DNA from: Palsa-504 sp963753195
GTDB taxonomy: Bacteria > Actinomycetota > Actinomycetes > Streptosporangiales > Streptosporangiaceae
Direction: 5' to 3'
Assembly: GCA_963753195.1 (NCBI GenBank)
Contig: CAVWBH010000003.1
Location: forward strand, 1 to 64,000
DNA: 64,000 bases
A model generated the notes under the pieces. The model did no database searches, was not told the origin of the DNA, and saw nothing but the letters and a program-made list of their open reading frames with translations. Positions 34,289-43,810 of the stretch are shown in pieces. A program made the translations under genes and the position numbers. Each line of letters starts with the position of its first letter. Position 1 is the first letter of the stretch.

Positions 34289-36064
34289 TCAGCCGGACAG
34301 TGCCCGGACGTCCCAGAGAAGAACGCCCGCCACCTGCTGCGCCGGGTGTCCGGTGAGCTGGTTGATGGCGTACCGCAGCTGGTCGTAGTGCGGGGCGTCC
34401 GGGCCGAGTACGACGATCGCGGTGTGCCAGTACCGCAGGTCGGCGCGGAACGCGGTCCGCTGCGCACTGGTGATGGAGCGGTTCCCGCCGTGGTACGCGA
34501 TGTTGATGAGCAGGGCGGTGGTCGGGCGGGCCGGGGCGTCGAATACCCCTCTGCCGTGCTGGCCCGGGCCCAGGAAGTACCCGCCGGCCACCCGGTACTG
34601 CTGCCCGGTGGCGTCGTCCCAGTCCATCGCGGTGAACGCGCCGGTCCAGATTCTGGAGTCCGCGGACAGGACCGACTGGTCACCGTGCACGTACTGGCGC
34701 CATTGCCCGGTGGTGAAGAACGCGGGGACCGGTTCGGCGCGTGCGGCCAGCAGGGGGGTGGGCGCGATCGGCAGCAGGATCGCGGCGAGCGCCAGTGCCC
34801 AGCCGTACCGCAGCCAGGCTGGGAATCCGGCCGCCGCGGCGGCGTGGACCGAGAAGGCCAGCAGGATGGCCACGACCGGGATCAGGGCCAGGCCGAAACG
34901 GGTGGGGACCGCACTGTTGAACAGGGGCAGGTGGCCCAGCACGCTCATCGGGCCGCGGCGCAGCACGGTCCGGCCGCCGAACGTGACGGTACGGCCCAGG
35001 GGCAGCACGACGAACACCAGCGCGACCGCAGTCAGCGCCCGAACCGCGACCCGCCGGCGCCACAACCAGGCGATGATCAGCCCGACGGCGATGCAGCGGG
35101 GGGCCGAAGAACGTGTTCTCCTCCGGCGGCACACCATAGCTGCTGCGCGAGGCTCCGTGCCGGACCAGCGAACTCTGGGAGAACGCGGCAAAGGCCCGGA
35201 TGTCGGTGCCGTACGCCAGCACGGAGCCGGGCACACCCCAGTAGCTTTGCGGGCCGAAGAACTGGAACCACAGCGGGTAGGCCAGCAGCACGACGGCGGT
35301 GAGCAGGGCGTCCCCAGCCCGGAGCCGAAGCCCACCGCCCGGGCCCGCACTTCGGCCGGGCGGAAGACCGCATACGCCGCCACGAAGACCGCGACTCCCA
35401 GCGCGGCCTGGAACAGCAGCTCCTCATCAAGGAACGCCTGCCAAGTCACCAGCAGCCCGAGGATGACGCCATCGCGCGCGCCACGCAGCGAGATGGCCCG
35501 CCAGATGATGAACGGGATCAGGAACTGGCAGACCAGATCCGGCTGGCCGTTGGCGTGGCTGACCAGGCCGGGGGCGAAGCCGGCGAACAGGCCGCCGACA
35601 ATGGCGGCCGGCCAGCAGCCCGCCACGATGTGACGGGACAGCACGTAATACCAGGCCCAGGCGGTGCCGGCCAGCCCCCCGGTGAGCACGACCGTGAACG
35701 CGACGGCGGGCCCGAACAGGAGGGTCACCGGCACCAGCGGCACGGCCAGGCCGAGCAGCCCGGTGTTGGCCATCATGTTCACGCCGTTCGGCGCGTTCAG
35801 CTGCGGGCTGAAGAACGGGTTTTCCGCTTGGGTGAAGATCCGGGTCGCGTGGACCAAGTCCCATTCAAAGAATGGGACATCTGAAAGGTTGTTGACCATC
35901 GACAATGCGCCGATGTGCCGCCACAGCCCGGAGGTCACCCAGAAAGCCAGGACGACATAGGCGGCCACCGCGCCGCACTCCGCCCACCGCGGCACCAACC
36001 CGCCGGCGGACCGCTCAGGGCCGACCCGCCGGCCGACCGCCCCGGCGGCGCTCAATGCCGACAC
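34289..36064 (-). CDS. Polytopic membrane protein, GT-C glycosyltransferase-like, with compensating frameshifts
   Basis: A 591-aa membrane protein with ~10 hydrophobic segments. The N-terminal third (VPFFEWDLVHATRIFTQAEN, NGVNMMANTGLLGL) fits actinomycete GT-C-like membrane proteins. Between about 35095 and 35310 the reading is Ser/Pro/Arg-rich and wrong; the neighbouring frame gives LLAYPLWFQFFGPQSYWGVP and EENTFFGPP, which fits. The two shifts compensate: one lies in a run of six C, the other near gggg. The periplasmic C-terminal domain then resumes. Sugar-transfer function is a family-level inference. Confidence 0.7.
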   Translation of the reverse strand: MSALSAAGAVGRRVGPERSAGGLVPRWAECGAVAAYVVLAFWVTSGLWRHIGALSMVNNLSDVPFFEWDLVHATRIFTQAENPFFSPQLNAPNGVNMMANTGLLGLAVPLVPVTLLFGPAVAFTVVLTGGLAGTAWAWYYVLSRHIVAGCWPAAIVGGLFAGFAPGLVSHANGQPDLVCQFLIPFIIWRAISLRGARDGVILGLLVTWQAFLDEELLFQAALGVAVFVAAYAVFRPAEVRARAVGFGSGLGTPCSPPSCCWPTRCGSSSSARKATGVCPAPCWRTAPTSGPLPRSPRVRWSGTEPRAAAMVCRRRRTRSSAPRCIAVGLIIAWLWRRRVAVRALTAVALVFVVLPLGRTVTFGGRTVLRRGPMSVLGHLPLFNSAVPTRFGLALIPVVAILLAFSVHAAAAAGFPAWLRYGWALALAAILLPIAPTPLLAARAEPVPAFFTTGQWRQYVHGDQSVLSADSRIWTGAFTAMDWDDATGQQYRVAGGYFLGPGQHGRGVFDAPARPTTALLINIAYHGGNRSITSAQRTAFRADLRYWHTAIVVLGPDAPHYDQLRYAINQLTGHPAQQVAGVLLWDVRALSG

Positions 36065-36192
36065 GCAGCGAGCCTAGCCCCTCAGGCTCCGTACGCCATC
36101 ATTCCTGGGGGTTCCTGGAATCAGTCCATTACCGCAGGCCGCATGCCCGGCCAGGCGCCGGATGCCGGTCTCTGCCCACTGTGGAGTCGCAG

Positions 36193-36345
36193 ATGACGCG
36201 GATCAGCGGAGACCAGTGCGTGCAGTCCGAGGTCCTGGCGGGCCTCGCTGCCGCCGCCAACCACCGCCGGTGGTTGGTAGAGCTGGCCATACCGTACCTC
36301 GGCGCCCCGCGGCAGCCTGCGAGACCGGCATCAGGCCAACCATAA
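36193..36345 (+). pseudogene. N-terminal remnant of a class I methyltransferase
   Basis: The reading MTRISGDQCVQSEVLAGLAA, with NHRRWLVELAIPYLG, resembles the start of glycosyltransferase-linked SAM methyltransferases, just before the expected glycine-rich SAM loop. The frame then runs into Pro/Ala and stops at 36345. No downstream domain is recoverable. Confidence 0.4.
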
Positions 36346-36635
36346 TGTCTCGGTCTGCGCGCCTCCAACGGACCGGAGTGAAGAGACTGTTCCAGTACAG
36401 ATCGGCGGGAGTGTGCGCAGCGTTTATTCGTATTTGGGTCGCTCGGAGTGACCGTGCGCTCGGAGATCAACATCAAGGGTTCGGCGGCCGCCGGCGGATC
36501 GGCCCGAACCGGCTCGCCGCTGTGTGATCACCCTGCCTCGCGGCTGATTCGCCGCTGAGCGGCCCGCAAGACACAGCGCTGGCCGGCCCTAACCGGGCCC
36601 GTACAGCAGTGGTCGGTGTGAGCCGTGGCGGGCGT

Positions 36636-37076
36636 TCAGCGCGGCTCGCAGATGACCACCGGGATGTCGCGTTCGGTGCGGCGCTGGTAACTGCCGTAAC
36701 CGGTGTAGGCGGCCACCACCCGGGGCCACAGCTCCGCCTTCTCCTGCGGCGATGCCCGGCGGGCCCGCATCGGGCGGCATCGGCCGGCCATGGTCAGTTC
36801 GATGTCCGGATGAGCGATCAGGTTGCGGTACCAGTCCGGGTCGCGGTCATCGCCGCCCTTGGAGGCCACCAGCACCACCCGGTCCGCTTCGATGACCGGC
36901 GCGGTGAGCATGGTCGAGCGCGGCTGGCCCGACTTGCGTCCCACCGTGTGCAATTCGGCAACCGGCATCCCGAAGGCTGAGCCCAGCACCTGGCCGCTGG
37001 TGAGATGGACGATGGCCCGGTGAAGCCGGCTCATGGTCTTCAAGCTGATATCGGCCAGGTACTGCTGCAGGTCCAT
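36636..37076 (-). CDS. Deazaflavin (F420)-dependent nitroreductase-family protein
   Basis: A 146-aa split-barrel protein of the DDN family. The signature TVGRKSGQPRSTMLTAPV is at ~44-61, and ASKGGDDRDPDWYRNLIAHP at ~72-91. These enzymes use F420H2 to reduce nitro or enone compounds in actinomycetes. The conserved late Tyr region is YTGYGSYQRRTERDIPVV. It lies alone within the tRNA-repeat-bounded segment. Confidence 0.92.
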   Translation of the reverse strand: MDLQQYLADISLKTMSRLHRAIVHLTSGQVLGSAFGMPVAELHTVGRKSGQPRSTMLTAPVIEADRVVLVASKGGDDRDPDWYRNLIAHPDIELTMAGRCRPMRARRASPQEKAELWPRVVAAYTGYGSYQRRTERDIPVVICEPR

Positions 37077-37214
37077 GCCGCGACCCTAGAACACGACGGC
37101 CACCCCGCTAACCACCGAAGGCCCGAATTCGAAGTCAGGCGCCGGAGAACTCACCAGATCATTGTGTCCATCTCGATGGTCGCCAGGCCACGCCACACTG
37201 GTGGCCTGCGATCA

Positions 37215-37865
37215 CTAACCCATGGAGTAAATCGTCCAGGGTGCGGCAGCGCCGAAGCGGCCCTGTGCCGCTCGGACGATAATGTCGATGCAGGCCTCCG
37301 CGGACAGCACGGTGCTGTCGAGAATCACGTGATACAGCCGGGGGTCGTCCTGGCGGACGTTGAAAAACACCCGGGCGTAAGCCTCCCGGGCGCTGTCCAC
37401 TTCCCGCTGGCCTTGCCGTGCCCTGACCTGGTCGACACCTTGCGCCACGACCTGGGCAATCCGCGCCTCCACCGGGCCGTCCAGGCGCACGCACAGCACG
37501 TCGGGCCGGCTACGGAACACGACCATTCCCGCCCGACCCAGAACCACGGCTCCGGTGGTATCGGCCACGTACTGCAGCTGGGCGTCGGTCGCTGACCGGA
37601 ATTGCTCGGGCGTGAGCGGTATATCCGCAGGCAGCACGATCGGCCCGACTGGCACCCCCAAGTTGGCGAACCCTGCCGCGATCCGCTGCCAGCGGCTGGG
37701 AGGCTGCTCGTCCAGGCTCTCTTCGGGCAGGCCGAGCTGGCGGGCGGCAGCGGTGGTAGGAATGGCACGATCGACGAACGGAAGCTGCAGCCGCTCGGCC
37801 AAGGCGCGGCCCACCTTGTCGCCGTGCGCACCATAGGACGCCGACAGCGTCACCACCCCTCGCAT
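37215..37865 (-). CDS. Cytidylate kinase-like protein
   Basis: A 216-aa protein of the cytidylate_kin2 (PF13189) family. The start MRGVVTLSASYGAHGDKVGR corresponds to the P-loop region, but the canonical GxxGxGK(S/T) is altered to SYGAHGDKVG. Other family marks are LPFVDRAIP, VVLGRAGMVVFRS, and the Arg/Asp-rich lid NVRQDDPRLYHVILDS. True CMP kinase activity is uncertain. There is no ribosome site of note before the ATG. Confidence 0.83.
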   Translation of the reverse strand: MRGVVTLSASYGAHGDKVGRALAERLQLPFVDRAIPTTAAARQLGLPEESLDEQPPSRWQRIAAGFANLGVPVGPIVLPADIPLTPEQFRSATDAQLQYVADTTGAVVLGRAGMVVFRSRPDVLCVRLDGPVEARIAQVVAQGVDQVRARQGQREVDSAREAYARVFFNVRQDDPRLYHVILDSTVLSAEACIDIIVRAAQGRFGAAAPWTIYSMG

Positions 37866-38043
37866 TAGCCCATTTCAGCACACGAGGAGACGGACGGGCG
37901 ATGGACAGTCGGGCTACTCGTCCGGTTGCTGCTCAACTCCTGCACCGTGGTCTATCGGTCTGCTCAACATCAACCTCAACAACGAAAGCCTGGCGGCGGC
38001 GAGAAAGCGGATCGGCCGTACTATGGACGTATTCAGCCGGAAC

Positions 38044-38057
38044 GTGACCCGCGTCAC
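38044..38057. promoter_or_regulatory. GTGAC-N4-GTCAC palindrome upstream of icl2
   Basis: The 14-bp sequence gtgacccgcgtcac has perfect 5-bp arms and lies 59 bp before the isocitrate lyase start. It is a reasonable operator for a dimeric regulator of glyoxylate-cycle expression. No regulator gene is adjacent. Confidence 0.35.
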
Positions 38058-38115
38058 ACGGACCTGGATTCCGGGTCGCGGGGAGCGCCGCGGGTATGAG
38101 CGGCAGGAGCCAGCC

Positions 38116-40476
38116 ATGAGGTCATCCGATCCGCAAGTCGCCGAGAAGCCAGCCGTGAGCTCGTTCGAGTCGGAGATCGGCGAGACCGCAAGATGGTTTG
38201 CCAGTGCCCGGTTCGAGGGCCTCACGCGGTTGTATTCTGCGCGTCAGGTGGTGGAGCAACGGGGTACTATTCCCGCCGACTACACCGTGGCGAGAATGGC
38301 GGCTGAGCAGTTCTATGATCGGCTCCGGCGGCTCTTCGCCGAGCGCAAGCAGATTACTACCTTCGGTCCCTATTCGCCTGGTCAGGCGGTGGCCATGAAG
38401 CGGATGGGCATCGAGGGCATCTACCTGGGCGGCTGGGCCACGTCGGCCAGGGGATCGGTGACGGAGGACCCGGGACCCGACCTGGCCAGCTATCCGCTCT
38501 CCCAGGTGCCTGATGAGGCCGCGCCGATCGTGCGCGCCCTGCTCACGGCGGACCGGAACCAGCGCTTCGCCCGCTTGCGCCTGAGCGAGGCGCAGCGTGC
38601 TGCCACCGCGGAGATCGACTACCGGCCATTCATCATCGCCGACGCCGATACCGGGCACGGCGGCGACGCGCACGTCCGGAATCTGATCCGCCGCTTCGTC
38701 GAGGCCGGGGTCCCGGGCTACCACATCGAGGACCAGAAGCCGGGCGCCAAGAAGTGCGGGCACCAGGCGGGGAAGGTGCTCGTCGGCGTGGACGAGCAGA
38801 TCAAGCGGCTGAACGCCGCCCGCTTGCAGCTCGACATCATGAAGGTGCCCGGTCTGATCGTGGCCCGGACCGACGCCGAAGCGGCCACGTTCCTGGAGGG
38901 GCGCGGGGACGAGCGCGATCATCCGTTCATCTTGGGCGCCACCAACGTGGAGCTGCCGACCTACAAGATCGGCTACCTCGCGATCTTGAGGAAGCTCGAC
39001 GAGCTGGGCATCGACGACGCGCGTGGTCATCTGCTGTACAAGATCTCCGCCGCGGAGTACGACGAGGCCGGCGCCTGGCTTGAGCGGACGGGCGTGATGC
39101 GCGTGCTCGAGGACAGCGTGGAGGCGTTCCGGCAGGCCGGCGGGTCCTCGGTCGAAACGCTGCTGGACAGTGTCGAGACGTCATATGTGGAGGCGTGGCA
39201 GTCCGAGGCGGGCCTGACGAGCTATCCCCAGGCGGTCGCGGACGTGATCGAGTTCCGCGCCAGCGAGGGTGAGCGCTTCGAGGTGAGCGCCGGCGAGTGG
39301 CTGGCTTTCGCGAACCGGTCGTCGTTCCACGCGGCCCGGGCCAGGGCCAGGTCGATGGGCATCGACATCGTCTGGGATTGCGAGGCCTCCAAGACTCCCG
39401 AGGGCTACTACCAGATACAAGACGGAATCGAGTACGCGGTCGCCAGGTCGCTGGCTGTCGCCCCGTTCGCCGACCTGCTGTGGATGGAGACCAAGACCGC
39501 GGACCTGGCCGACGCCCGGCGCTTCGCCGAGGCCATCCACGCCGAGTTCCCCGCCAAGATGCTCGCGTACAACCTGTCACCCTCCTTCAACTGGGACACG
39601 ACCGGGATGAGCGAGGAGGAAATGAGGCGATTCCCCGACGAGCTCGGCAAGCTGGGGTTCGTCTTCAACTTCATTACCTACGGCGGACATCAGATCGACG
39701 GCCTGGCGGCGGAGGAGTTCGCCACCGCGCTCAAGCAGGACGGCATGCTCTCCCTGACCCGGCTGCAGCGAAAGTTCCGCCTGGTCGAATCGCCCTACCG
39801 GACGCCCCAGACGCTGGTGGGCGGGCCGCGGCTGGATGCGGCGCTCATGGCCTCGTCGGGCGGCACGGCGGCCACCCAGGCGATGGGAAAGGGCTCGACG
39901 CAGCACCAGCACCTGGTCCAGACCGAGGTGCCGACCAAGCTGCTCGAGGAATGGCTCGCGATGTGGACCAAGTACCACCAGCTCCCCGGCTCGCTGCGTG
40001 CCGGACTGCGGCCGCACACGGCGGGCTCGGAGCTGCTGGAGCTTACCCTGTCCAACACAAGCGGGGAAAAGGTCGCCACCATCATCTTCGACGTGATCGT
40101 GGATCGCCGGGGGCGCAACATCCTCACGGTCCGGGACCAGAACACCTTCGACATCGCCCTGCGCCAGAAGCGCCTGATGACGCTGAACCACCTGTTCCTG
40201 GTCCACCGCTACAAGATCTGGGCGGTCCACTACGTCAGCCCGAGCGACGACAATCGTTACCAGGCCCAGAAGATGAGAACGCACGGCCTGTTCAGCCATG
40301 TCCACGACGAGGTCGGCGACGTCATCGTCGCCGACGTGAGCGCGGACGGCGTCAAGGCCCTGCTCGCCCCCGACCGGGACCGCCTGAATGCCTTGATCCA
40401 GCGGAAGTATCCGTATGAGCCGGCCGACGTCGACACGCAGATCCCGCAAAGGACCGGCCAGCGCGACAGGATGTGA
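38116..40476 (+). CDS. icl2: Isocitrate lyase, long Icl2/AceA2 form
   Basis: A 786-aa enzyme, close to the ~766 aa of mycobacterial Icl2. It splits isocitrate to glyoxylate and succinate. The substrate region GGWATSARGSVTEDPGPDLA is at ~100-119, the metal site ADADTGHGG at ~176-184, and the catalytic KKCGHQAGK at ~212-220. The C-terminal ~200 residues (from ~590) form the extra domain seen in long forms, which in mycobacteria is regulatory. An AGGAG site precedes the ATG at 38116. A palindrome lies upstream. Confidence 0.93.
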   Translation: MRSSDPQVAEKPAVSSFESEIGETARWFASARFEGLTRLYSARQVVEQRGTIPADYTVARMAAEQFYDRLRRLFAERKQITTFGPYSPGQAVAMKRMGIEGIYLGGWATSARGSVTEDPGPDLASYPLSQVPDEAAPIVRALLTADRNQRFARLRLSEAQRAATAEIDYRPFIIADADTGHGGDAHVRNLIRRFVEAGVPGYHIEDQKPGAKKCGHQAGKVLVGVDEQIKRLNAARLQLDIMKVPGLIVARTDAEAATFLEGRGDERDHPFILGATNVELPTYKIGYLAILRKLDELGIDDARGHLLYKISAAEYDEAGAWLERTGVMRVLEDSVEAFRQAGGSSVETLLDSVETSYVEAWQSEAGLTSYPQAVADVIEFRASEGERFEVSAGEWLAFANRSSFHAARARARSMGIDIVWDCEASKTPEGYYQIQDGIEYAVARSLAVAPFADLLWMETKTADLADARRFAEAIHAEFPAKMLAYNLSPSFNWDTTGMSEEEMRRFPDELGKLGFVFNFITYGGHQIDGLAAEEFATALKQDGMLSLTRLQRKFRLVESPYRTPQTLVGGPRLDAALMASSGGTAATQAMGKGSTQHQHLVQTEVPTKLLEEWLAMWTKYHQLPGSLRAGLRPHTAGSELLELTLSNTSGEKVATIIFDVIVDRRGRNILTVRDQNTFDIALRQKRLMTLNHLFLVHRYKIWAVHYVSPSDDNRYQAQKMRTHGLFSHVHDEVGDVIVADVSADGVKALLAPDRDRLNALIQRKYPYEPADVDTQIPQRTGQRDRM

Positions 40477-40788
40477 ACCTCCGACCACCCGGTCCCACCC
40501 CCAGGGCCTTGTCATTCTCGTAACGCGAGATTCAGGCGTTGCCCTGAGCCTCGGCCGCCATGCGCCGCGCAGGCAGCAAGTCTTCCGCGCTGAAGGTGCC
40601 AGCAGGCCGGTAGCGGCACGCCACGGCCTTGTTTAAGCGCTGCGATAGCGGATCGCTTCCTTACGCCCCTCGTATCAGCATTACTTAGTTCGAAGATGCT
40701 GCTTAAACAGGGAAGAAAGCTAAAACGTTAGTAGGTCGGCCGGTAGGCGGTGATCAGTCGAACAATGAATCCAAAATCCTCAATGAAG
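40477..40788. other. Intergenic region with a loose inverted repeat
   Basis: About 310 bp between icl2 and the tRNA gene. ccttgtttaagc (40627-40638) and gcttaaacaggg (40701-40712) are an inverted match at 11 of 12 positions, 62 bp apart. The intervening DNA is AT-rich. It may be recombination-associated sequence at the element end, or a terminator-like fold. No gene was seen. Confidence 0.4.
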
Positions 40789-40862
<74 letters not shown>

Positions 40863-40940
40863 AGCAGCCGCCCCGGTCCGGAGCGGCTGTCACTGGGTAG
40901 CGTACCGTCTCCGGCCCTCCGAAGCCTCCCAGGAGCCGCC

Positions 40941-41345
40941 TCAGCCCGCGCTCGCGGGAGCGATCTTTCCCCACGTGATGAACGTCTGCTCGGTTAGCCC
41001 GTCGATGACTTGCGGATCGGTGCTGAACACGGCGACGCCGTCTTTGAAGTTAACGTGGCGAACGGTTCGCGCTCCGATCGAGGCGGGCTGGTTGCTGCCG
41101 ATGAAAGAAAGGGTGAAGACCTGCCGCTCCTCATCGACCTCGTACACACCCCAAATTGCCATGTAACCGCCCGGATCGTCATCGCGGCGATCGGGGTTCA
41201 TGCTCTGCGCGGAGAAGTTGCCATCGGCGTCGAACATGAAACGGCCCGCTGGGCTGGGTCCTAGCGGATGCGTCAGCGTGCCGTCCGAGCGACGGACTTC
41301 AAGGGAGATCAAGGCCCAGGTGCCGACCAAACGATCGTTCAGCAA
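40941..41345 (-). CDS. Lipocalin-like protein (PF13924 type)
   Basis: A 134-aa beta-barrel protein. The start LVGTWALISLEVRRSDGTL and the segment GRFMFDADGNFSAQ are typical of lipocalin-like domain proteins, as are YMAIWGVYEVDEER and TFITWGKI near the end. No signal peptide, so it is cytoplasmic. The start is TTG with GGGTGAGG upstream. Ligand unknown. It begins just beyond the tRNA gene, on the side away from the putative element. Confidence 0.83.
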   Translation of the reverse strand: MLNDRLVGTWALISLEVRRSDGTLTHPLGPSPAGRFMFDADGNFSAQSMNPDRRDDDPGGYMAIWGVYEVDEERQVFTLSFIGSNQPASIGARTVRHVNFKDGVAVFSTDPQVIDGLTEQTFITWGKIAPASAG

Positions 41346-41543
41346 CGCCTCACCCCTCGGTCGTCGTCCTGGCTGAATGCATTGTAGGCTTCAGCGCCAG
41401 CGCGCCACGAACCAAGTCCGCAGCTACGAGCGACCGCTCGTTCGGCCTTCACTGGGTGATCTTAGATATAACGCGGGCTGGCCACCGCCGCGGCTTACGG
41501 CGAGGAACAGGTAACTGTGGCCCGCGATGGCGTGCCGGGCCGG

Positions 41544-41714
41544 CTACCGGGATGCGAGTTCCAGTGCTTCGGGGTGGGCCCGGCGGTAGTGCTCGGTCAG
41601 GACCTCAGTGAGGTTGCCGGGCCGGTACGCGACGGTGCGCTGGCAGATCTGGCAGCGGGTGACCGGGAGCTGGGTAACGGTCACCGGGAAACGGCGGGAA
41701 GATGATTTGTTCAT
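41544..41714 (-). CDS. Small zinc-finger protein (56 aa)
   Basis: A short gene starting MNKSSSRRFPVTVTQLPVTR at 41714 and ending ALELASR. It contains C-x2-C (CQIC) and H-x4-H (HYRRAH) about 25 residues later, a plausible C2H2-type zinc site like BED or U1-type fingers. A GGAGA site precedes the ATG. It lies between the lipocalin-like and PspA genes, on the same strand as both. DNA or protein binding is inferred only from the metal pattern. Confidence 0.6.
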   Translation of the reverse strand: MNKSSSRRFPVTVTQLPVTRCQICQRTVAYRPGNLTEVLTEHYRRAHPEALELASR

Positions 41715-41759
41715 TTGTCTCCATGATGCCAGGCCCGTCGGAGTGATCTTGCACCGCGC

Positions 41760-42545
41760 TCACGAGGTGGCCTGCTCTGGCGGTGAGGCCGGCGGATTGG
41801 CTGATGCCGTCTCGGGCCCCGCCACGGCCGGCGGGGCGGCGGATGCAGGCAGCTTCGCCTTGATCCGGGCTAGCTCGTCGTCGACGTCATAGCCTGCGGT
41901 CAGGGCATCCAGCCGGGACTGGACGCCATCGCCCCCGCCCGGCAGGGTAGCGTCCTGCAGCGCGCCGGAGGCCATCAGCTCGTCCAGCGCGCCCGCCCGG
42001 GCCTGCATCTGCTCGGTCTTGTCCTGAGCGCGCTGCATGGCCAGGCCGACGTCGCCCATCTCCTCGGAGATGCCGCTGACGGCCTCCCCGATATGGGTCT
42101 GGGCCTCGGCGGCGGTGTAGGCGGCCTTGATCGTTTCCTTGCGGGTGCGGAACGCGTCGACCTTCGCTTGCAGCCGCTGCGTGGTGAGGGTGAGTTTGTC
42201 CTCCTCCGCCTGCAGTGACTCCTGCTGGCCCTGCAGGTCGCTGATCTGGGAGATTACCGCCGCCCGGCGGATCAGCGCCGCCCGAGCGAGATCCTCGTGC
42301 CCAGCGGCGAGCGCCTGCTGCGCCTGGTCCTGCAGCTTGCCCGCCGACAGCTGCAGCTGGGTGACCTGCAGCTCGACGCGCCGGCGGCTGGTCGTCACGT
42401 CCGCCAGCCCGCGGCGTACCTTCTGCACCATCTCAAGCTGCTGCTCGTAGGAGTAATCGAGCACCTCACGGGGATCCTCGGCGTTGTCCAGCGCCTTGTT
42501 GGCCTTCGCCCGGAACAGGGTGGCGATGCGATGTCCGATGCTCAT
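41760..42545 (-). CDS. pspA: PspA/IM30 family membrane-stress protein
   Basis: A 261-aa coiled-coil protein. The start MSIGHRIATLFRAKANKALD and the following NAEDPREVLDYSYEQQLEMV are typical of actinomycete PspA. Residues ~25-200 are long helices rich in Gln/Glu/Arg. The C-terminal tail is Pro/Ala-rich. PspA polymers bind stressed membranes and protect the proton gradient. The ATG at 42545 is preceded by GGGGAAG. A DUF6458 membrane gene and a TetR gene lie upstream on the same strand. Confidence 0.9.
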   Translation of the reverse strand: MSIGHRIATLFRAKANKALDNAEDPREVLDYSYEQQLEMVQKVRRGLADVTTSRRRVELQVTQLQLSAGKLQDQAQQALAAGHEDLARAALIRRAAVISQISDLQGQQESLQAEEDKLTLTTQRLQAKVDAFRTRKETIKAAYTAAEAQTHIGEAVSGISEEMGDVGLAMQRAQDKTEQMQARAGALDELMASGALQDATLPGGGDGVQSRLDALTAGYDVDDELARIKAKLPASAAPPAVAGPETASANPPASPPEQATS

Positions 42546-42634
42546 CCCGGCCCACTTCCCCTCACTGGCTGGGGGCCCTGGCACGATGCTACGTCCGGGG
42601 CCAGCAGGCGCCGGCCTTGGCGTCGCGGATCAGT

Positions 42635-42952
42635 TTAGGCGTCGGCGTATTCCTTGATGATCTCGTGCCCGGCCGGGATGGTGTCGGGGGCCGCCGCGGG
42701 CTGCTGGTCGGGCGCAGCTGGCGCTGGCGGCGGGCGCTGGCGGGTGCTGTCGGCCGCGAGGGTGCCGGGGCGGGTTTTGGCGACCAGGGTGCGGCGCAGC
42801 CAGCTGTTGCGGGTGATGAGGGCGCCGGCGAGTCCGGTCAGGATGAGTACCCAGCCGGTCACCTGCAGGTTCAGGAACGCGAGGTGGGCGGTGATCGCGA
42901 AGGCGACGATGGCGCCGACGGCGATGAGCGTCAGCGATGTTGCTGTTTTCAT
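42635..42952 (-). CDS. DUF6458-like membrane protein
   Basis: A 105-aa protein with two hydrophobic segments near residues 5-25 (LTLIAVGAIVAFAITAHLAF) and 30-48 (VTGWVLILTGLAGALI), and an Ala/Pro-rich cytoplasmic tail. This matches small two-helix actinomycete proteins annotated DUF6458. It lies 38 bp after the TetR gene stop and 89 bp before pspA, so the three may be one unit. The start at 42952 was preferred over an in-frame ATG at 42973. Confidence 0.7.
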   Translation of the reverse strand: MKTATSLTLIAVGAIVAFAITAHLAFLNLQVTGWVLILTGLAGALITRNSWLRRTLVAKTRPGTLAADSTRQRPPPAPAAPDQQPAAAPDTIPAGHEIIKEYADA

Positions 42953-42990
42953 GGTGAGTGATCCCTTCATCAAAGACCGGGCGGGCCTGG

Positions 42991-43746
42991 TCAGTTCGGC
43001 GGAGCGTTCTGCCTGCCGGCGGGCGGGGTTCGGCCCGGCGGGGTCTGGCCCGGCGGGGTCAGGGTGGTGGTCAGTCCGGTGAGCAGGATGTCGAGGCCGC
43101 GTTCGAGTTCGGCGGCGCCGTCGTAGCCGGCCAGGACGGGGGCCAGGCTGCGGAGCAGGGGGAAGTCTTTGATCGGGAGCCGGTGCAGGCCGAGCCGGAG
43201 CAGGGCATCGGTTTCGTCGGGGCTGACGGTGAGTTCCTGGAGCTCGTCGAGGATGTGACCGTTCAGGAAGCCGAACAGGGCCCGGTAGATGTGCAGGGCG
43301 TCGGGTCCGGCGAATCCGGCCCGGGTGAGCAGGGTCAGGATGTCTTCCAGGGGGCGCAAGGTGCCCAGGGGCCGCAGCGCGAGCGGGGTGGCCAGCGGCC
43401 GGGTGACGATGAGCGGCACGACGTGGGGGTGGGCCAGCGCCAGCGCGCGGTAGCGGCGGGCGACGTCGCGGAGCTGGCCGGCCCAGTCGGGGTCGGCGGA
43501 GTCGACGTGGAGCTGGGCCAGGACGGTCTCGGCGACGCCGTCGAGCAGGGCGGCTTTGTTCGGGGCGTGCCGGTAGAGGATCATCGGGTCGCGGTTCAGG
43601 GCGCGGGCCAGGCGGCGCATGGACAGGGCGTCGGTGCCGTCGCGGTCGATGATCTCCAGGGCCGCGGTCAGCACGGCGTCGCGGGTGATTTTCCCGCTGC
43701 CGTCGGCGGTGGTGCTTGCGTCGACGGAGGCGGCCGATGGGGTCAT
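42991..43746 (-). CDS. TetR-family regulator
   Basis: A 251-aa repressor. The N-terminal HTH runs ITRDAVLTAALEIIDRDGTD to LSMRRLARALNRDPMILYRH. The C-terminal domain is of the TetR_C (tetracycline-repressor-like) type (DWAGQLRDVARRYRALALAH). The tail is Pro/Gly-rich. A pair of TCTAC-N3-GTAGA palindromes lies in the divergent promoter with the plus-strand membrane gene, so autoregulation and control of that gene are likely. Confidence 0.9.
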   Translation of the reverse strand: MTPSAASVDASTTADGSGKITRDAVLTAALEIIDRDGTDALSMRRLARALNRDPMILYRHAPNKAALLDGVAETVLAQLHVDSADPDWAGQLRDVARRYRALALAHPHVVPLIVTRPLATPLALRPLGTLRPLEDILTLLTRAGFAGPDALHIYRALFGFLNGHILDELQELTVSPDETDALLRLGLHRLPIKDFPLLRSLAPVLAGYDGAAELERGLDILLTGLTTTLTPPGQTPPGRTPPAGRQNAPPN

Positions 43747-43810
43747 GGCGTGGAACCGTCCTGTGCTGGTGAGCGGGTGGCAGGCCACCACTTTACGGTG
43801 GTTGGCGTAG

